Assembly: GCF_014197615.1 (NCBI RefSeq)
Contig: NZ_JACIFY010000006.1
Span: forward strand, 124,001 to 188,000
Origin: Rhizobium esperanzae
GTDB taxonomy: Bacteria; Pseudomonadota; Alphaproteobacteria; Rhizobiales; Rhizobiaceae
Direction: 5' to 3'
Length of the DNA: 64,000 nucleotides
Below the pieces are notes generated by a model. That model saw only the letters and a list, made by a program, of their open reading frames with translations. It was not told the origin of the DNA and did not search any database. Of this stretch, positions 54,657 through 63,546 are shown piece after piece. Positions within the stretch are counted from its first letter, which is position 1, and each line of letters opens with the position of its first letter. A program made the position numbers and the translations under genes.

Positions 54657-55121
54657 TCACCCACGTCCGCGATAGGTGGGCACGCCCTGCTCCGGCAGCC
54701 AAACGCCTTCCGGCGGTTTGCCGGTCTGCCAGAACACGTCGATCGGAATGCCGCCGCGCGGATACCAGTAGGCGCCGATCCTCAGCCATTTGGGATCGAG
54801 CAGATCGATGATACGCTTGGCGATGTAGATCGAGCAATCCTCGTGGAAAGCGCCGTGATTGCGGAAGGAATGCAGGAAGAGTTTCAGCGACTTCGATTCC
54901 ACCAGCCACTCGCCCGGAATGTAGTCGATGACGATATGGGCGAAATCCGGCTGTCCGGTCATCGGGCAGAGCGAGGTGAATTCCGGCGCGGTGAAGCGCA
55001 CGACGTAATCGGTGCCGGCATGGTTGGACGGCACTTTTTCAAGCACCGCCGCCTCCGGCGACTGCGCGGTTTCGGTTTGCTGACCCAGCATCGACAGGCT
55101 GGAAACATCGGTATTCGGCAT
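54657..55121 (-). CDS. queF: NADPH-dependent 7-cyano-7-deazaguanine reductase
   Basis: Reduces preQ0 to preQ1 in queuosine synthesis. The 154-residue product is the short YkvM type. Catalytic Cys52 ([12 protein letters not shown]) with Asp59, and the NADPH/binding motif ESKSLKLFL at 75-83, are all present. ATGATG offers two starts; the second has a better distance from AGGAGG. The start overlaps the stop of the CDF gene by 1 nt, so the pair is coupled. Confidence 0.95.
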   Translation of the reverse strand: MPNTDVSSLSMLGQQTETAQSPEAAVLEKVPSNHAGTDYVVRFTAPEFTSLCPMTGQPDFAHIVIDYIPGEWLVESKSLKLFLHSFRNHGAFHEDCSIYIAKRIIDLLDPKWLRIGAYWYPRGGIPIDVFWQTGKPPEGVWLPEQGVPTYRGRG

Positions 55122-56035
55122 CATGCCTCCTTGACGACTTTGACGCGGATGCCATGGGCCTTTTCGCCCTCCGGCTCCACGTGAATGGCTATTTTGGCGC
55201 CCTCATGCACGGCGCTGATGGCATCCTCAAGGCGGTCGCATATATCATGCGCCTGCCGCACGGACATAGTGCCGGGCACGACCATGTGAAAATCGATGAA
55301 GGTGACGGTGCCCGCCCGCCTGGTTTTCAGGTCATGCACGCCGATCGAGCCCGCCGCATGGGTGGCGATCGCCTGTTTGATCGCCTCTTCGTCGCGCGGA
55401 TCGACCGCCTGGTCCATCAGCCCGCCGATCGATTGCGAGATCACCTTCCAGCCCTGATAAAGGATGTTGACGGCAACGAGGATGGCGAGCACCGGATCGA
55501 AGATCGCATAACCCGTCGCCAGCGCCAGCAGCAGGCCGACGAGCACGCCGACGGAGGTCACCACGTCGGACATGATATGCTGCCCGTCGGCCGTCAGCGC
55601 CGCCGAGCGGTGTTTGCGCCCGGTCCGGATCAACAGCCGCGCCCAGACCGCATTGATGACGCCAGCCGCGAAATTGATCGCGAGGCCGAGCACTGGTGCA
55701 TCGAGCATGCGCGGTTCGCTGAGATAACCGATCGCCTCGTTGACGATCAGCAGGGCGGCGACGACGATCAGCACGCCTTCGGTGACGGCAGACAGATATT
55801 CCGCCTTGTGATGACCGAAGGGGTGGTCGTGATCGGCCGGCTTCTGCGCGTAGCGGATGACGAAAAAGGCGATGAAGGCGGCAACGACGTTGACCGTCGA
55901 TTCAAGCCCGTCCGACAGCAGCGCCACCGAGCCGGTGACCCACCACGCCACCATCTTCAGCCCCATGACGCCGAGCGACAGCGGAATGCCCCACATCGCC
56001 AGCTTCCGAACCGTAAGATCGCCGTGGTCGTTCAT
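55121..56035 (-). CDS. cation diffusion facilitator transporter
   Basis: A 304-residue proton-coupled metal exporter (Zn/Fe/Mn type, FieF-like). Six TM helices; the metal site is in [18 protein letters not shown] and the second [15 protein letters not shown] motif follows; [15 protein letters not shown] is the helix V site. A C-terminal cytoplasmic domain (about 215-300, [25 protein letters not shown]) binds metal as a dimer. Start after AGGAGG. An upstream start 49 codons earlier is not supported. The exact metal cannot be told. Confidence 0.92.
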   Translation of the reverse strand: MNDHGDLTVRKLAMWGIPLSLGVMGLKMVAWWVTGSVALLSDGLESTVNVVAAFIAFFVIRYAQKPADHDHPFGHHKAEYLSAVTEGVLIVVAALLIVNEAIGYLSEPRMLDAPVLGLAINFAAGVINAVWARLLIRTGRKHRSAALTADGQHIMSDVVTSVGVLVGLLLALATGYAIFDPVLAILVAVNILYQGWKVISQSIGGLMDQAVDPRDEEAIKQAIATHAAGSIGVHDLKTRRAGTVTFIDFHMVVPGTMSVRQAHDICDRLEDAISAVHEGAKIAIHVEPEGEKAHGIRVKVVKEA

Positions 56036-56178
56036 ATCGTCCTCCTGCGGTTGCGAATGAATTGCAGGGTCCAAGCCATTGAAATGCAAAACCGCCCACG
56101 CGAATATCGCGCAGGCGGCCCAGTCGAGGGTGATATGGGCGATGATGATGGATTTGTCAAAGGAGAATGCCACTCCGT

Positions 56179-56898
56179 TCACAGGCGTTGCCGCCCCTGC
56201 CCGGAAAGCTGCCTCGCGGCGCGGCTCAGCCGATCGGGTCGGAAAGGGTCAGCCTGCGGCCAGCGCAGGAGAGCGGCCTGCCCTGCCGGCGTCAGCGCGT
56301 AAACGCCCTTTTCCTGGCGCTCGAACCATCCATAGACGTTGTCGCGCAGGATCGGACCGGCCTTTGATGTCAGCGCCTTCATATCTCGAGGCCTTACGAT
56401 TCCCCGATCGAGTGCCGAAGCGCAAAGCAGCGCCTGCTGACGATAGGCGGTCATGATCGGCGCCCGCGAGCCGCCGCCGACGGCAGGATCGCCGCGCCGC
56501 CGCTGATGTTCCTTGACGAGGCGCGTGCGCCGCTTCGGATTGGTGCGCGGCATCGGCGAGACGGAACTGACGATGACGCTGACCTCACCGCCGTCGGAGA
56601 CGCCGAGCATGCCGATGCCGAGCCTTCGGCAGAGATCACGGTAACGTTTGTCTGCCTCCCGCCCGCGCCCCTTGGCCGAAACGCGCGCCGCGATCCAGAC
56701 TTCATCGCTCATGGCGGCGCGGTCGACCGCCTGGAGAAGCAGTTCGAGATTGAAGGAAAGTTTCAGTTCGCAGACCACCACAACAGGCGGCTCGCCCTCG
56801 CTCAAGCCGACGAGATCGCATCCGCCGACCTCGCCCTTCACGACATAACCCGCCGCCTCCAGGAAGGTTTTGACCGGCAGGTAGAGCGACGTTTCCAC
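56179..56898 (-). CDS. DUF2161 family protein
   Basis: A 239-residue protein. The N-terminus METSLYLPVKTFLEAAGYVVKGEVGGCDLVGLSEGEPPVVVVCELKLSFNLELLLQAVDR has an endonuclease-like (PD-D/ExK) pattern: a GGCDLVG strand with Asp and an ELK motif. The C-terminal half is basic with a winged-helix look (RPRDMKALTSKAGPILRDNVYGWFERQEKGVYALTPAGQ). The family has been called phosphodiesterase; the nuclease-like fold is my inference. It is co-directional with the CDF gene. Confidence 0.83.
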   Translation of the reverse strand: METSLYLPVKTFLEAAGYVVKGEVGGCDLVGLSEGEPPVVVVCELKLSFNLELLLQAVDRAAMSDEVWIAARVSAKGRGREADKRYRDLCRRLGIGMLGVSDGGEVSVIVSSVSPMPRTNPKRRTRLVKEHQRRRGDPAVGGGSRAPIMTAYRQQALLCASALDRGIVRPRDMKALTSKAGPILRDNVYGWFERQEKGVYALTPAGQAALLRWPQADPFRPDRLSRAARQLSGQGRQRL

Positions 56899-56913
56899 TG
56901 TGAAAACGGCGCC

Positions 56914-57153
56914 TCAGGCAGCGTTGAGATCGGCAATCTCGCCATATCGGGCGAGCAGTCGCGGTGAGGACATGTCGCCGGTTTCCTCGTCGACGATCAC
57001 GGCATAGGCCGCCACGCCGACGAACCGCTCAGCCATCGCCGAGGCGATCTTTTCAGCGCTGACGGAATTCGACGCCTGGCGCATTTCGCCGGGCACAAGA
57101 TTGCCGCGGTTCTTGCGGTAAGGGAGCACGATGAACTTTTCAGCATTGGCCAC
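56914..57153 (-). CDS. small conserved protein of unknown function
   Basis: A 79-residue protein from a GTG start with GGGAA 7 nt upstream: it begins ANAEKFIVLPYRKNRGNLVPGEMRQASNS and has a C-terminal mixed alpha/beta part (ERFVGVAAYAVIVDEETGDMSSPRLLARYGEI). The earlier TTG start adds 19 poorly conserved residues. Common in Rhizobiales between DUF2161 and trpE(G); no function assigned. Confidence 0.75.
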   Translation of the reverse strand: MANAEKFIVLPYRKNRGNLVPGEMRQASNSVSAEKIASAMAERFVGVAAYAVIVDEETGDMSSPRLLARYGEIADLNAA

Positions 57154-57267
57154 GGCGATAATTCCCGGTTGATCGTTCCTGAAATGTTCTGATTTGCCTG
57201 ATAAAGTCAACCGCTGAATGCCCGCCCCGCCCTTCCCGTGACAAGGAAGGGCGAACCGGAACAGCCA

Positions 57268-59457
57268 TTAGGCAGCCTTCGTCTTCGCCTTGCGGGCCAG
57301 ATGCGCCACGACATTTTCGATCATCCGCATGCCGGCATCGCCGCCGAGCGTCATGATCGATTCCGGATGGAACTGCACCGCAGCGATCGGTTCCTTCTCA
57401 TGTTCGATGCCCATGATCGTACCGTCTTCGCTTTCCGCCGTGATGATGAACTCGCGCGGCAGCGTCGAAGGATCGGCGAAAATCGAGTGATAACGGCCGA
57501 CCGTCACTTCCTTCGACAGACCGGAGAAGACGATGCCTGGCTCAAGCACGCGGATGCGCGACGGCTTGCCGTGCATCGGCAGCGCCAGATGACGCAGTTC
57601 CCCACCATAGGCTTCGGCGAGCGCCTGCAGGCCGAGGCAGACGCCGAAGATCGGCAGATTGCGGGCCCGCGCCTTCTTGATCGTCGCCTTGCAGTCGAAA
57701 TCCTTGGGCGTTCCCGGTCCGGGCGACAGCACGACGAGGTCAGGATTCAGCCGGTCGAAGATCTCTTCCGGCACCGGCGTGCGCACGGTCGAAACCGTCG
57801 CCCCGGTCTGGCGGAAATAATTGGCGAGCGTGTGAACGAAGCTGTCCTCATGATCGATCAACAGGATGCTGACACCCTTGCCGACGCTTGCCACGTCGCG
57901 CTGGATCTTGCCGGAATTGCCCGTTTTGGCGTCGCGGATGGCGGAAAGCATGGCGGAGGCCTTCAATTCTGTTTCGGCTTCTTCTTCCTCTGGGATGGAA
58001 TCATTGAGCAGCGTCGCACCGGCGCGCACCTCGGCGATGCCGTCCTTGATGCGCACGGTGCGCAGCGTCAGGCCGGTATTCATATCGCCGTTGAAGCCGA
58101 CCATGCCGATCGCCCCACCATACCATGCGCGCGGGCTCTTTTCATGGCTCTCGATGAAGCGCATCGCCCAGAGCTTCGGCGCGCCGGTGACGGTGACGGC
58201 CCAGGCGTGGCTGAGGAAACCGTCGAAGGCATCCATGTCGTCGCGCAGCCGCCCTTCGATGTGGTCGACCGTGTGGATCAGGCGCGAATACATCTCGATC
58301 TGCCGGCGGCCGATCACCTTGACCGAGCCGGGTTCGCAGACGCGGCTCTTATCGTTGCGGTCGACGTCCGAGCACATGGTCAGCTCGGATTCGTCCTTCT
58401 TGGAATTCAAAAGCTTCAGGATCTGCTCGCTGTCGGCAATCGGATCGTCGCCGCGCTTGATCGTGCCAGAAATCGGGCAGGTCTCGATGCGGCGGCCGGA
58501 AACGCGCACGAACATTTCGGGCGAGGCACCGACCAGATATTCCTGGTTGCCGAGATTGATGAAGAAGGAATAGGGCGACGGATTGATCGCCTTCAGCCGT
58601 CTGGAAATGTCGGAAGGCTTGCTGTCGCAGCGCTCCATGAATTTCTGCCCCGGCACGACTTCGAAGAGGTCGCCCTTGCGGAAGCTTTCCTTCGCCTTGG
58701 TGACGAGCTCGGCATATTCGCCCGGGCGGTGATCGCTCTTCGGCGGAATGGAATCGGTATGTTTGAAGGGTTCCGGCGCGATATCGCCTGCCTTGCCCTC
58801 GGTAGACACGCCGCCCTTTTCGAAATCGTAGCGGTCGACCCAGGCCTTGGCGGCGTAATTGTCGACGACGAGGATCTCGTCCGGCAGGTAGAGCACCATA
58901 TCGCGCTGGTCCGAGGGCCGCGTCAGCTTCAGGTCGATCGCGTCGAACTGAAAAGCGATGTCGTAGCCGAAGGCGCCATAGAGGCCAAGGCTCGCATCTG
59001 CCTGCGAATAGAAAAGGTCGGTCACGGCGCGCAGCACGGTGAAGACCGTCGGCATCTTCGAGCGCTCTTCCTCGGTAAACACCCGGTCCGGCTTCTTGAC
59101 CGAAAGGTCGAGGCGGCGGGCGGAGGAAGCACCGAGCACAAGCTCGGGCACCGTCTTCAGCCGTTCCGTCACGAAGCCGAGGATGACCTCGCCGCGTTCA
59201 TTATAGGCTTCGATCCAGACGTCGCGCCCGAAGGAGGAGATGCCGAGCGGCGGATCGACGACGGCGGTATCCCAGCGCGTATAACGGCCCGGATATTCGT
59301 AGTTCGACGAGAACACAGCGCCGCGGCGTTCGTCGAGCTTGTCGATATAGGAAGAGACCGCGTCGGCGTAGGGAATTGCCCGCCGCTGCCGCGTGACGGA
59401 TATGCCGCCTTTGGTCTCGTAGATTTCCGCACCATCATCCCGCAGGATAGTTACCAT
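57268..59457 (-). CDS. trpE: anthranilate synthase, fused TrpE-TrpG
   Basis: Chorismate plus glutamine to anthranilate, first step of tryptophan synthesis. The 729-residue product joins a component I domain (about 1-500; [31 protein letters not shown]) and a glutamine amidotransferase (about 530-725; [29 protein letters not shown] with the Cys nucleophile, [10 protein letters not shown] with His and Glu). The fused form, trpE(G), is typical of rhizobia and is feedback-inhibited by tryptophan. It is controlled by an upstream Trp attenuator. Confidence 0.97.
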   Translation of the reverse strand: MVTILRDDGAEIYETKGGISVTRQRRAIPYADAVSSYIDKLDERRGAVFSSNYEYPGRYTRWDTAVVDPPLGISSFGRDVWIEAYNERGEVILGFVTERLKTVPELVLGASSARRLDLSVKKPDRVFTEEERSKMPTVFTVLRAVTDLFYSQADASLGLYGAFGYDIAFQFDAIDLKLTRPSDQRDMVLYLPDEILVVDNYAAKAWVDRYDFEKGGVSTEGKAGDIAPEPFKHTDSIPPKSDHRPGEYAELVTKAKESFRKGDLFEVVPGQKFMERCDSKPSDISRRLKAINPSPYSFFINLGNQEYLVGASPEMFVRVSGRRIETCPISGTIKRGDDPIADSEQILKLLNSKKDESELTMCSDVDRNDKSRVCEPGSVKVIGRRQIEMYSRLIHTVDHIEGRLRDDMDAFDGFLSHAWAVTVTGAPKLWAMRFIESHEKSPRAWYGGAIGMVGFNGDMNTGLTLRTVRIKDGIAEVRAGATLLNDSIPEEEEAETELKASAMLSAIRDAKTGNSGKIQRDVASVGKGVSILLIDHEDSFVHTLANYFRQTGATVSTVRTPVPEEIFDRLNPDLVVLSPGPGTPKDFDCKATIKKARARNLPIFGVCLGLQALAEAYGGELRHLALPMHGKPSRIRVLEPGIVFSGLSKEVTVGRYHSIFADPSTLPREFIITAESEDGTIMGIEHEKEPIAAVQFHPESIMTLGGDAGMRMIENVVAHLARKAKTKAA

Positions 59458-59509
59458 TGTTCCACTCCGTTATCGGGGCCCGGACGACAGGCGGCGATAA
59501 AATAAAAAA

Positions 59510-59534
59510 AGCCGCCTCGAAGTTTCGGGCGGCT
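59510..59534 (-). terminator. attenuator terminator upstream of trpE(G)
   Basis: On the minus strand AGCCGCC, loop, GGCGGCT followed by TTTTTTTATTTT. The right arm can instead pair with the leader segment GGCGGCCTCG just after the leader ORF, the antiterminator. Confidence 0.85.
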
Positions 59535-59574
59535 CACTCGTCGTCGTCTTTGGACACGATTGGTCGAGGCCGCC

Positions 59575-59619
59575 TTAGCGAGCCCACCACCAAACAGCAA
59601 TGTTCAAGGACTTGATCAT
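59575..59619 (-). CDS. trpL: trp leader peptide (trpL)
   Basis: ATG to TAA, 14 residues, MIKSLNIAVWWWAR, with three adjacent Trp codons. This matches the known leader of Sinorhizobium meliloti trpE(G) in length, Trp position and the C-terminal WWWAR. The ATG is 8 nt from the predicted -10, consistent with a leaderless mRNA. In S. meliloti the released leader RNA and peptide also act in trans; whether they do here is inference. Confidence 0.93.
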   Translation of the reverse strand: MIKSLNIAVWWWAR

Positions 59620-59627
59620 GGGAAAAT

Positions 59628-59656
59628 TGTTAGCCTGAGATCGGCCATTGCGCAAG
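59628..59656 (-). promoter_or_regulatory. promoter of the trp leader
   Basis: CTTGCG, exactly 17 nt, CTAACA, then 8 nt to the leader ATG. Same spacing as at the leu leader. Confidence 0.65.
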
Positions 59657-59727
59657 AGGCGATCGCGGGAATGAAAAGGGCGGCCCGAAAGCCACCCCTC
59701 CCCCAGCCTTGAAGGCCTCATCGGCAA

Positions 59728-61983
59728 TCAGAAGGTCTTGGTGAGCGAGACTTTGAAGGTACGGCCCGGTTCGGAATACCAATCGCGCGGCTGCGACGCG
59801 GTTGCCGAGCTGAGATTGACGTCGCGCACGGCAAGCGCGTTGAAATATTCCTGGTCGAAGATGTTGTAGACTCCGGCTTGAACGCGCAGGCCCGGCAACT
59901 GTTCCGGCGTCCACCAGCCGGTCAGGTCGACGATTGCGTAGCCCGGCGCGTCGAAGGTCGTATCCGCGGTCGAGCCGACGGTGTTGAGATGGTCGGTGAG
60001 CATGCCGGCCGAAAGCGTCGAGGAAAGATCGAAGCCGAAGGTCTCGTTGCTCCAGCCGCCGCCGACGATCGCCTTGAAAGGTGCCACCGAGCGCAGGCGC
60101 TGGGTGGTGTCTTCGTTCCGGCCATAGGCATAGGCAAGCGAGGCATGCAGATTGATGCCGTTGTCGAACGTCTTGGCGGCGCTGGCTTCAATACCCGAGA
60201 TCGTCGCCGCTGCCACATTCGTGTAATTGAACGTCGTGAATCCGGTCGAGTCGACGCTCGTCACCGTCTCGATGAAGTTCTGGTAACGTGTGTGGAAAAG
60301 CGCGACCCTGCCGATAACATCGCCCGTGTCAAAATTGGCACCGACTTCGATGCCGCGGCCGATTTCCGGCTCCAGATCAGGATTGCCAAGCTGGGCGTAC
60401 CGGCCAGTGGGGTTGTAGAATCGGCTGTAGAGTTCGTCGACGGTCGGCGCACGGAAGCCGACCGCCAGTTGCATGTAGAGCTCTACATCAGGCGTCAGGT
60501 CGTATGCCGCAAGGATCTTCGGCGACAGAGCGGCTTCCGTTCGATCGCGAAGATCGCCGAAACGGGTAAGGCCGGTATTATTGGCAAAACCGCCATCGGT
60601 CGAGGGATCATAGTTGAACCAGTCGAAGCGGAAACCGGGTGTTAGCGTGAAGCCGGTATTGCCGATCTCGATCTTGTCCTCGACAACGAGCCCAAGGTTC
60701 TGGCTGTCGACATCAGGTACCTCCGCCTGATTGTTCAACGCCGGGCAAGTCGTCGACGTCGGGCAAAGGGCCCAGCTATATTGACTCCAGCTGGAAACGC
60801 CGACATCGAGGCCGACGCGAACGGAGTGACTGAGGCCGGAATATTCGAAATCCTTTGTCGCGGTGCCGCTGAAGCCCCAGGTTTCGTTTTCGATCTCGTT
60901 GTTACGGCCATAGGGAACATTGGCGGTCGTGCGGCCCCTGCTGCCGGCCTCCTTCTTCAAATCCAGCCAATAAAGCGTGGCGCGCGCACTGCTGAAGAAC
61001 GCGTCGGAGGATTGTGCTTCATAATCATAATCGAGCGACACGCGATCGCGGTCACGCAGTTCGCGACCGTCATAATTGTCGATCATGAAGTTACGGGGGC
61101 TGACGCCCCCCTGAAGTTGCCGCAGGTCGGTTTTTAGATCCCAGCGGAACCGTTCCGCCGTCAAGCCGATGCGATGGCCGCCTTCCAGGTCCTGACGCAG
61201 TTTGAAGAGCAGATTGTTCTGATCGAAGTCAGCCGAATTCGCCTCGGTGCGGAGACGACCATAGCTGTCGTTATCGCCCATATTGTCGCGTTCATGGCCT
61301 TTGCGGTAGCCGCCCTGGAACAGGATCGAGGTGCCGCCGATCTTTTTGGCAGCGGCGGCCGAGCCGGAAATGCTGCGGTCTTCACTGTCATAGGTCGACT
61401 TGACGACCGCACCCCAGTCGCGGCCTTCCGGGATAAGATCTTCCGGCTCCAGCGTATTGAGAACGACGGCGCCGCCGAGCATGCCCGAACCACCCTTGCT
61501 CGAATCCGCGCCGCGCACGATATCGAGGGAAGACAGCGAATCGAAATCGAAGGTATCGCCGCCGCCATTGGCGTTGGCCGGCGCAAAAGCACCCTGGCGC
61601 GAGCTGTTCGAAATATAGGGGATCGGAATGCCGTCAATGGTCGTCAGGATGCGAGAGCCGGAAAGGCCGCGCAGGTTGAAGCCCGCGTCGGCGCGCGAAT
61701 AGGTTACCCCTGCATCGACCCTGCGGCCGATATCGGCATAGTTGGTGACCTGTTTCTCTTCCAACTGCTTCTTGGTAATTTCGGTCGCAAGCGGCGTGTC
61801 GGCGACGCTGCCCGGCGCCACGCGTTTGCCCTTGACGACGATCTTCTGCAGGACGGTGCTGTCTTCTGCGGCGGCTTGCGGCGTCGTGGCCGGAGCGCTT
61901 TGCGCAAAAGACTGCGAAACAGGAAGAACAATAGTGGCTGCCGTGCAGACCAGAAGAACCGAACGCCAATACCGGACGATCAT
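59728..61983 (-). CDS. TonB-dependent heme/hemoglobin receptor
   Basis: A 751-residue outer-membrane receptor. Signal peptide to about residue 27 (QSFAQ), TonB box-like KIVVKG at about 47-52, a plug domain (about 55-180; GFNLRGLSGSRILTTIDGIPIP), and a 22-strand barrel ending in F. The heme-receptor motif FRAPTVDELYSRFYNP and NPDLEPE (about 530) is the family's hallmark (HmuR/ShmR type). No other heme-uptake genes are next to it. Its promoter is overlapped by a RirA-type iron box. Confidence 0.93.
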   Translation of the reverse strand: MIVRYWRSVLLVCTAATIVLPVSQSFAQSAPATTPQAAAEDSTVLQKIVVKGKRVAPGSVADTPLATEITKKQLEEKQVTNYADIGRRVDAGVTYSRADAGFNLRGLSGSRILTTIDGIPIPYISNSSRQGAFAPANANGGGDTFDFDSLSSLDIVRGADSSKGGSGMLGGAVVLNTLEPEDLIPEGRDWGAVVKSTYDSEDRSISGSAAAAKKIGGTSILFQGGYRKGHERDNMGDNDSYGRLRTEANSADFDQNNLLFKLRQDLEGGHRIGLTAERFRWDLKTDLRQLQGGVSPRNFMIDNYDGRELRDRDRVSLDYDYEAQSSDAFFSSARATLYWLDLKKEAGSRGRTTANVPYGRNNEIENETWGFSGTATKDFEYSGLSHSVRVGLDVGVSSWSQYSWALCPTSTTCPALNNQAEVPDVDSQNLGLVVEDKIEIGNTGFTLTPGFRFDWFNYDPSTDGGFANNTGLTRFGDLRDRTEAALSPKILAAYDLTPDVELYMQLAVGFRAPTVDELYSRFYNPTGRYAQLGNPDLEPEIGRGIEVGANFDTGDVIGRVALFHTRYQNFIETVTSVDSTGFTTFNYTNVAAATISGIEASAAKTFDNGINLHASLAYAYGRNEDTTQRLRSVAPFKAIVGGGWSNETFGFDLSSTLSAGMLTDHLNTVGSTADTTFDAPGYAIVDLTGWWTPEQLPGLRVQAGVYNIFDQEYFNALAVRDVNLSSATASQPRDWYSEPGRTFKVSLTKTF

Positions 61984-62092
61984 AACCTACCCTCTCAAGA
62001 TGATACCGGGCTGGCTGGTCGTGGCGCGTCGAACGCTCGAGGGGCTGGCTGGGCTTTGCGAATGAAGACGCGGAATTTCGCCTTCTTTTCGC

Positions 62093-62121
62093 CGCATAAA
62101 AAACATGAGTAAATATGTCAA
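62093..62121 (-). promoter_or_regulatory. heme receptor promoter with IRO (RirA) box
   Basis: On the minus strand TTGACA (62121-62116), 17 nt, TATGCG (62098-62093). The sequence TGA-N9-TCA (62106-62120) overlaps the -35 and the spacer. TGA-N9-TCA is the iron-responsive operator bound by RirA in Rhizobium, so iron should repress this gene. About 110 nt separate the promoter from the ATG. Confidence 0.7.
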
Positions 62122-62140
62122 GATAGTATGGGGACTTATG

Positions 62141-62157
62141 TTGAATATTTTATTCAA
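62141..62157. promoter_or_regulatory. 17-bp perfect palindrome between heme receptor and extensin-like gene
   Basis: TTGAATA, TTT, TATTCAA. It is upstream of the heme receptor's -35 and could be an activator or repressor site; no known rhizobial factor matches it clearly. Confidence 0.4.
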
Positions 62158-62232
62158 GTTTCAATGATCTTTCCGGGCGTGGCGCAATTGCAACGAAAAC
62201 CGCCACAATGCGTTATATCTTCCGCAATCGAC

Positions 62233-63228
62233 ATGACGGAACCGGATGCATTGAGAACACTTTCGATACTGGCAATCCTCGCCGCTACCGCCTTTCTTAC
62301 CGGCGCCCGCCTGCCCCCGCACGGCCCCCTACCCCAACCTCGACCCGACGCCGGGGAGATGACAGCTCCCTCCCCGCTTCCTGATAAGACTGAACCGCCT
62401 GCGCCGGATGATGTACCGGCACCTCAGCCAAAACCTGACGTGAAAGAGCCGACGACACCCGCGCCCGACCAGCCGACGGCGCCCCCAACCGAACCGACAA
62501 AGCCCGAACCAGCAAAACCCGAACGGGCAAAGCCGGAGCCGTCAGAACCGATGCAAGGCCCGCCGCTGCCGCCGGGCGGGCTCTCAAGCCCGCAGACGCC
62601 AGCAGAAGAAAACAAGCCGCCTGCCGAACAGACGCTCGAAGAGCAGCATCTGACGATCGAACCGGAAAGTGACGCGGAACACGCCGAATGCACCGCCGCA
62701 CTCCAGGCCTTGGGCGTCACCTTCAAGGAAGCGCCGCGCATCGACGACGGCAACGGCTGCGGCATCGACAAGCCGATCACCGTCTCCGAAGCCCTGCCCG
62801 GCATCAAGCTGAAGCCTGAAGCGACGATGCGCTGCCCGGCCGCACTTGCCCTTGCTCGCTGGATGAAGGAGAGCGTTATTCCGGCGGCCTCGGCCGCCCT
62901 GCCGGAACAGGGCCGCATCACCACAGTCAACCAGGCAACGTCCTATATGTGCCGCCTGCGCAACAGCGCCGAAACAGGCAAGATCTCCGAACATGCTCGC
63001 GGCAACGCCATCGATATTGCAAGCTTCCATTTCGAAAAGGGCGAGGATGTCGCTGTCCGCTCCCGCCGCGAGGATCCGACGCTGACCGGCGCCTTCCAGC
63101 GCACCGTCAGCGCCGCGGGCTGTCTCTATTTCACCACCGTCCTCGACCCCGAAAGCGACGCCGCCCACGAAACCCATTTCCATCTCGACGTCATCGAGCG
63201 AAAGGGCGGCTATCGCTATTGCCATTGA
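62233..63228 (+). CDS. extensin-like C-terminal domain protein with proline-rich linker
   Basis: A 331-residue exported protein. An N-terminal hydrophobic segment (TLSILAILAATAFLTGA) leads into a long Pro/Glu/Lys-rich linker (about 30-150) and an extensin-like C-terminal domain (about 155-331). The domain has conserved EHARGNAIDIASFHF and HETHFHLDV motifs, where His and Asp resemble a M15-type zinc peptidase site, and several Cys. Probably acts on or binds cell wall in the periplasm. Divergent from the heme receptor. Confidence 0.87.
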   Translation: MTEPDALRTLSILAILAATAFLTGARLPPHGPLPQPRPDAGEMTAPSPLPDKTEPPAPDDVPAPQPKPDVKEPTTPAPDQPTAPPTEPTKPEPAKPERAKPEPSEPMQGPPLPPGGLSSPQTPAEENKPPAEQTLEEQHLTIEPESDAEHAECTAALQALGVTFKEAPRIDDGNGCGIDKPITVSEALPGIKLKPEATMRCPAALALARWMKESVIPAASAALPEQGRITTVNQATSYMCRLRNSAETGKISEHARGNAIDIASFHFEKGEDVAVRSRREDPTLTGAFQRTVSAAGCLYFTTVLDPESDAAHETHFHLDVIERKGGYRYCH

Positions 63229-63318
63229 TGGTTTCGGCGCTAGCGATTTCCGCTTGAATCCGGCTGTGAAATACCCAAATCGAAGCTGCAGGATGTTGCG
63301 GAGAAGGATCAGCAGCCA

Positions 63319-63546
63319 ATGAAGATCATAGGGAACGTGATCGCGGTTCTCATCATCGTCGCCGTCGGTTTCATCTTCACCGGCGAATTACATTGGTTCC
63401 TGGCGATAGGAATGCTGTTGATTGGCGTGCTGCAAAGCCTTTTCATTTGGCTGTTCATCGATCCGGATTTTGAAAAGGGCTTTCAACGCCGCTTGGCTGA
63501 GCGCTATGGCAAGCCATCCCCCGATCAGAACAACCCCTCGATATAA
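63319..63546 (+). CDS. small membrane protein of unknown function
   Basis: A 75-residue protein with two TM helices (about 4-22 and 28-48) and a charged C-terminal tail ([23 protein letters not shown]). GGAGAAGGA is upstream of the ATG at suitable spacing. Its 3' end overlaps the convergent fhs gene by 22 nt. No family recognised. Confidence 0.7.
   Translation: MKIIGNVIAVLIIVAVGFIFTGELHWFLAIGMLLIGVLQSLFIWLFIDPDFEKGFQRRLAERYGKPSPDQNNPSI

Noticed and set aside
57238..59505. 755-codon open frame on the plus strand opposite trpE(G)
   Set aside because: It is a GC-rich antisense shadow; the trpE(G) reading is supported by family motifs throughout, whereas the opposite frame has Arg/His/Asp-rich composition with no motif.
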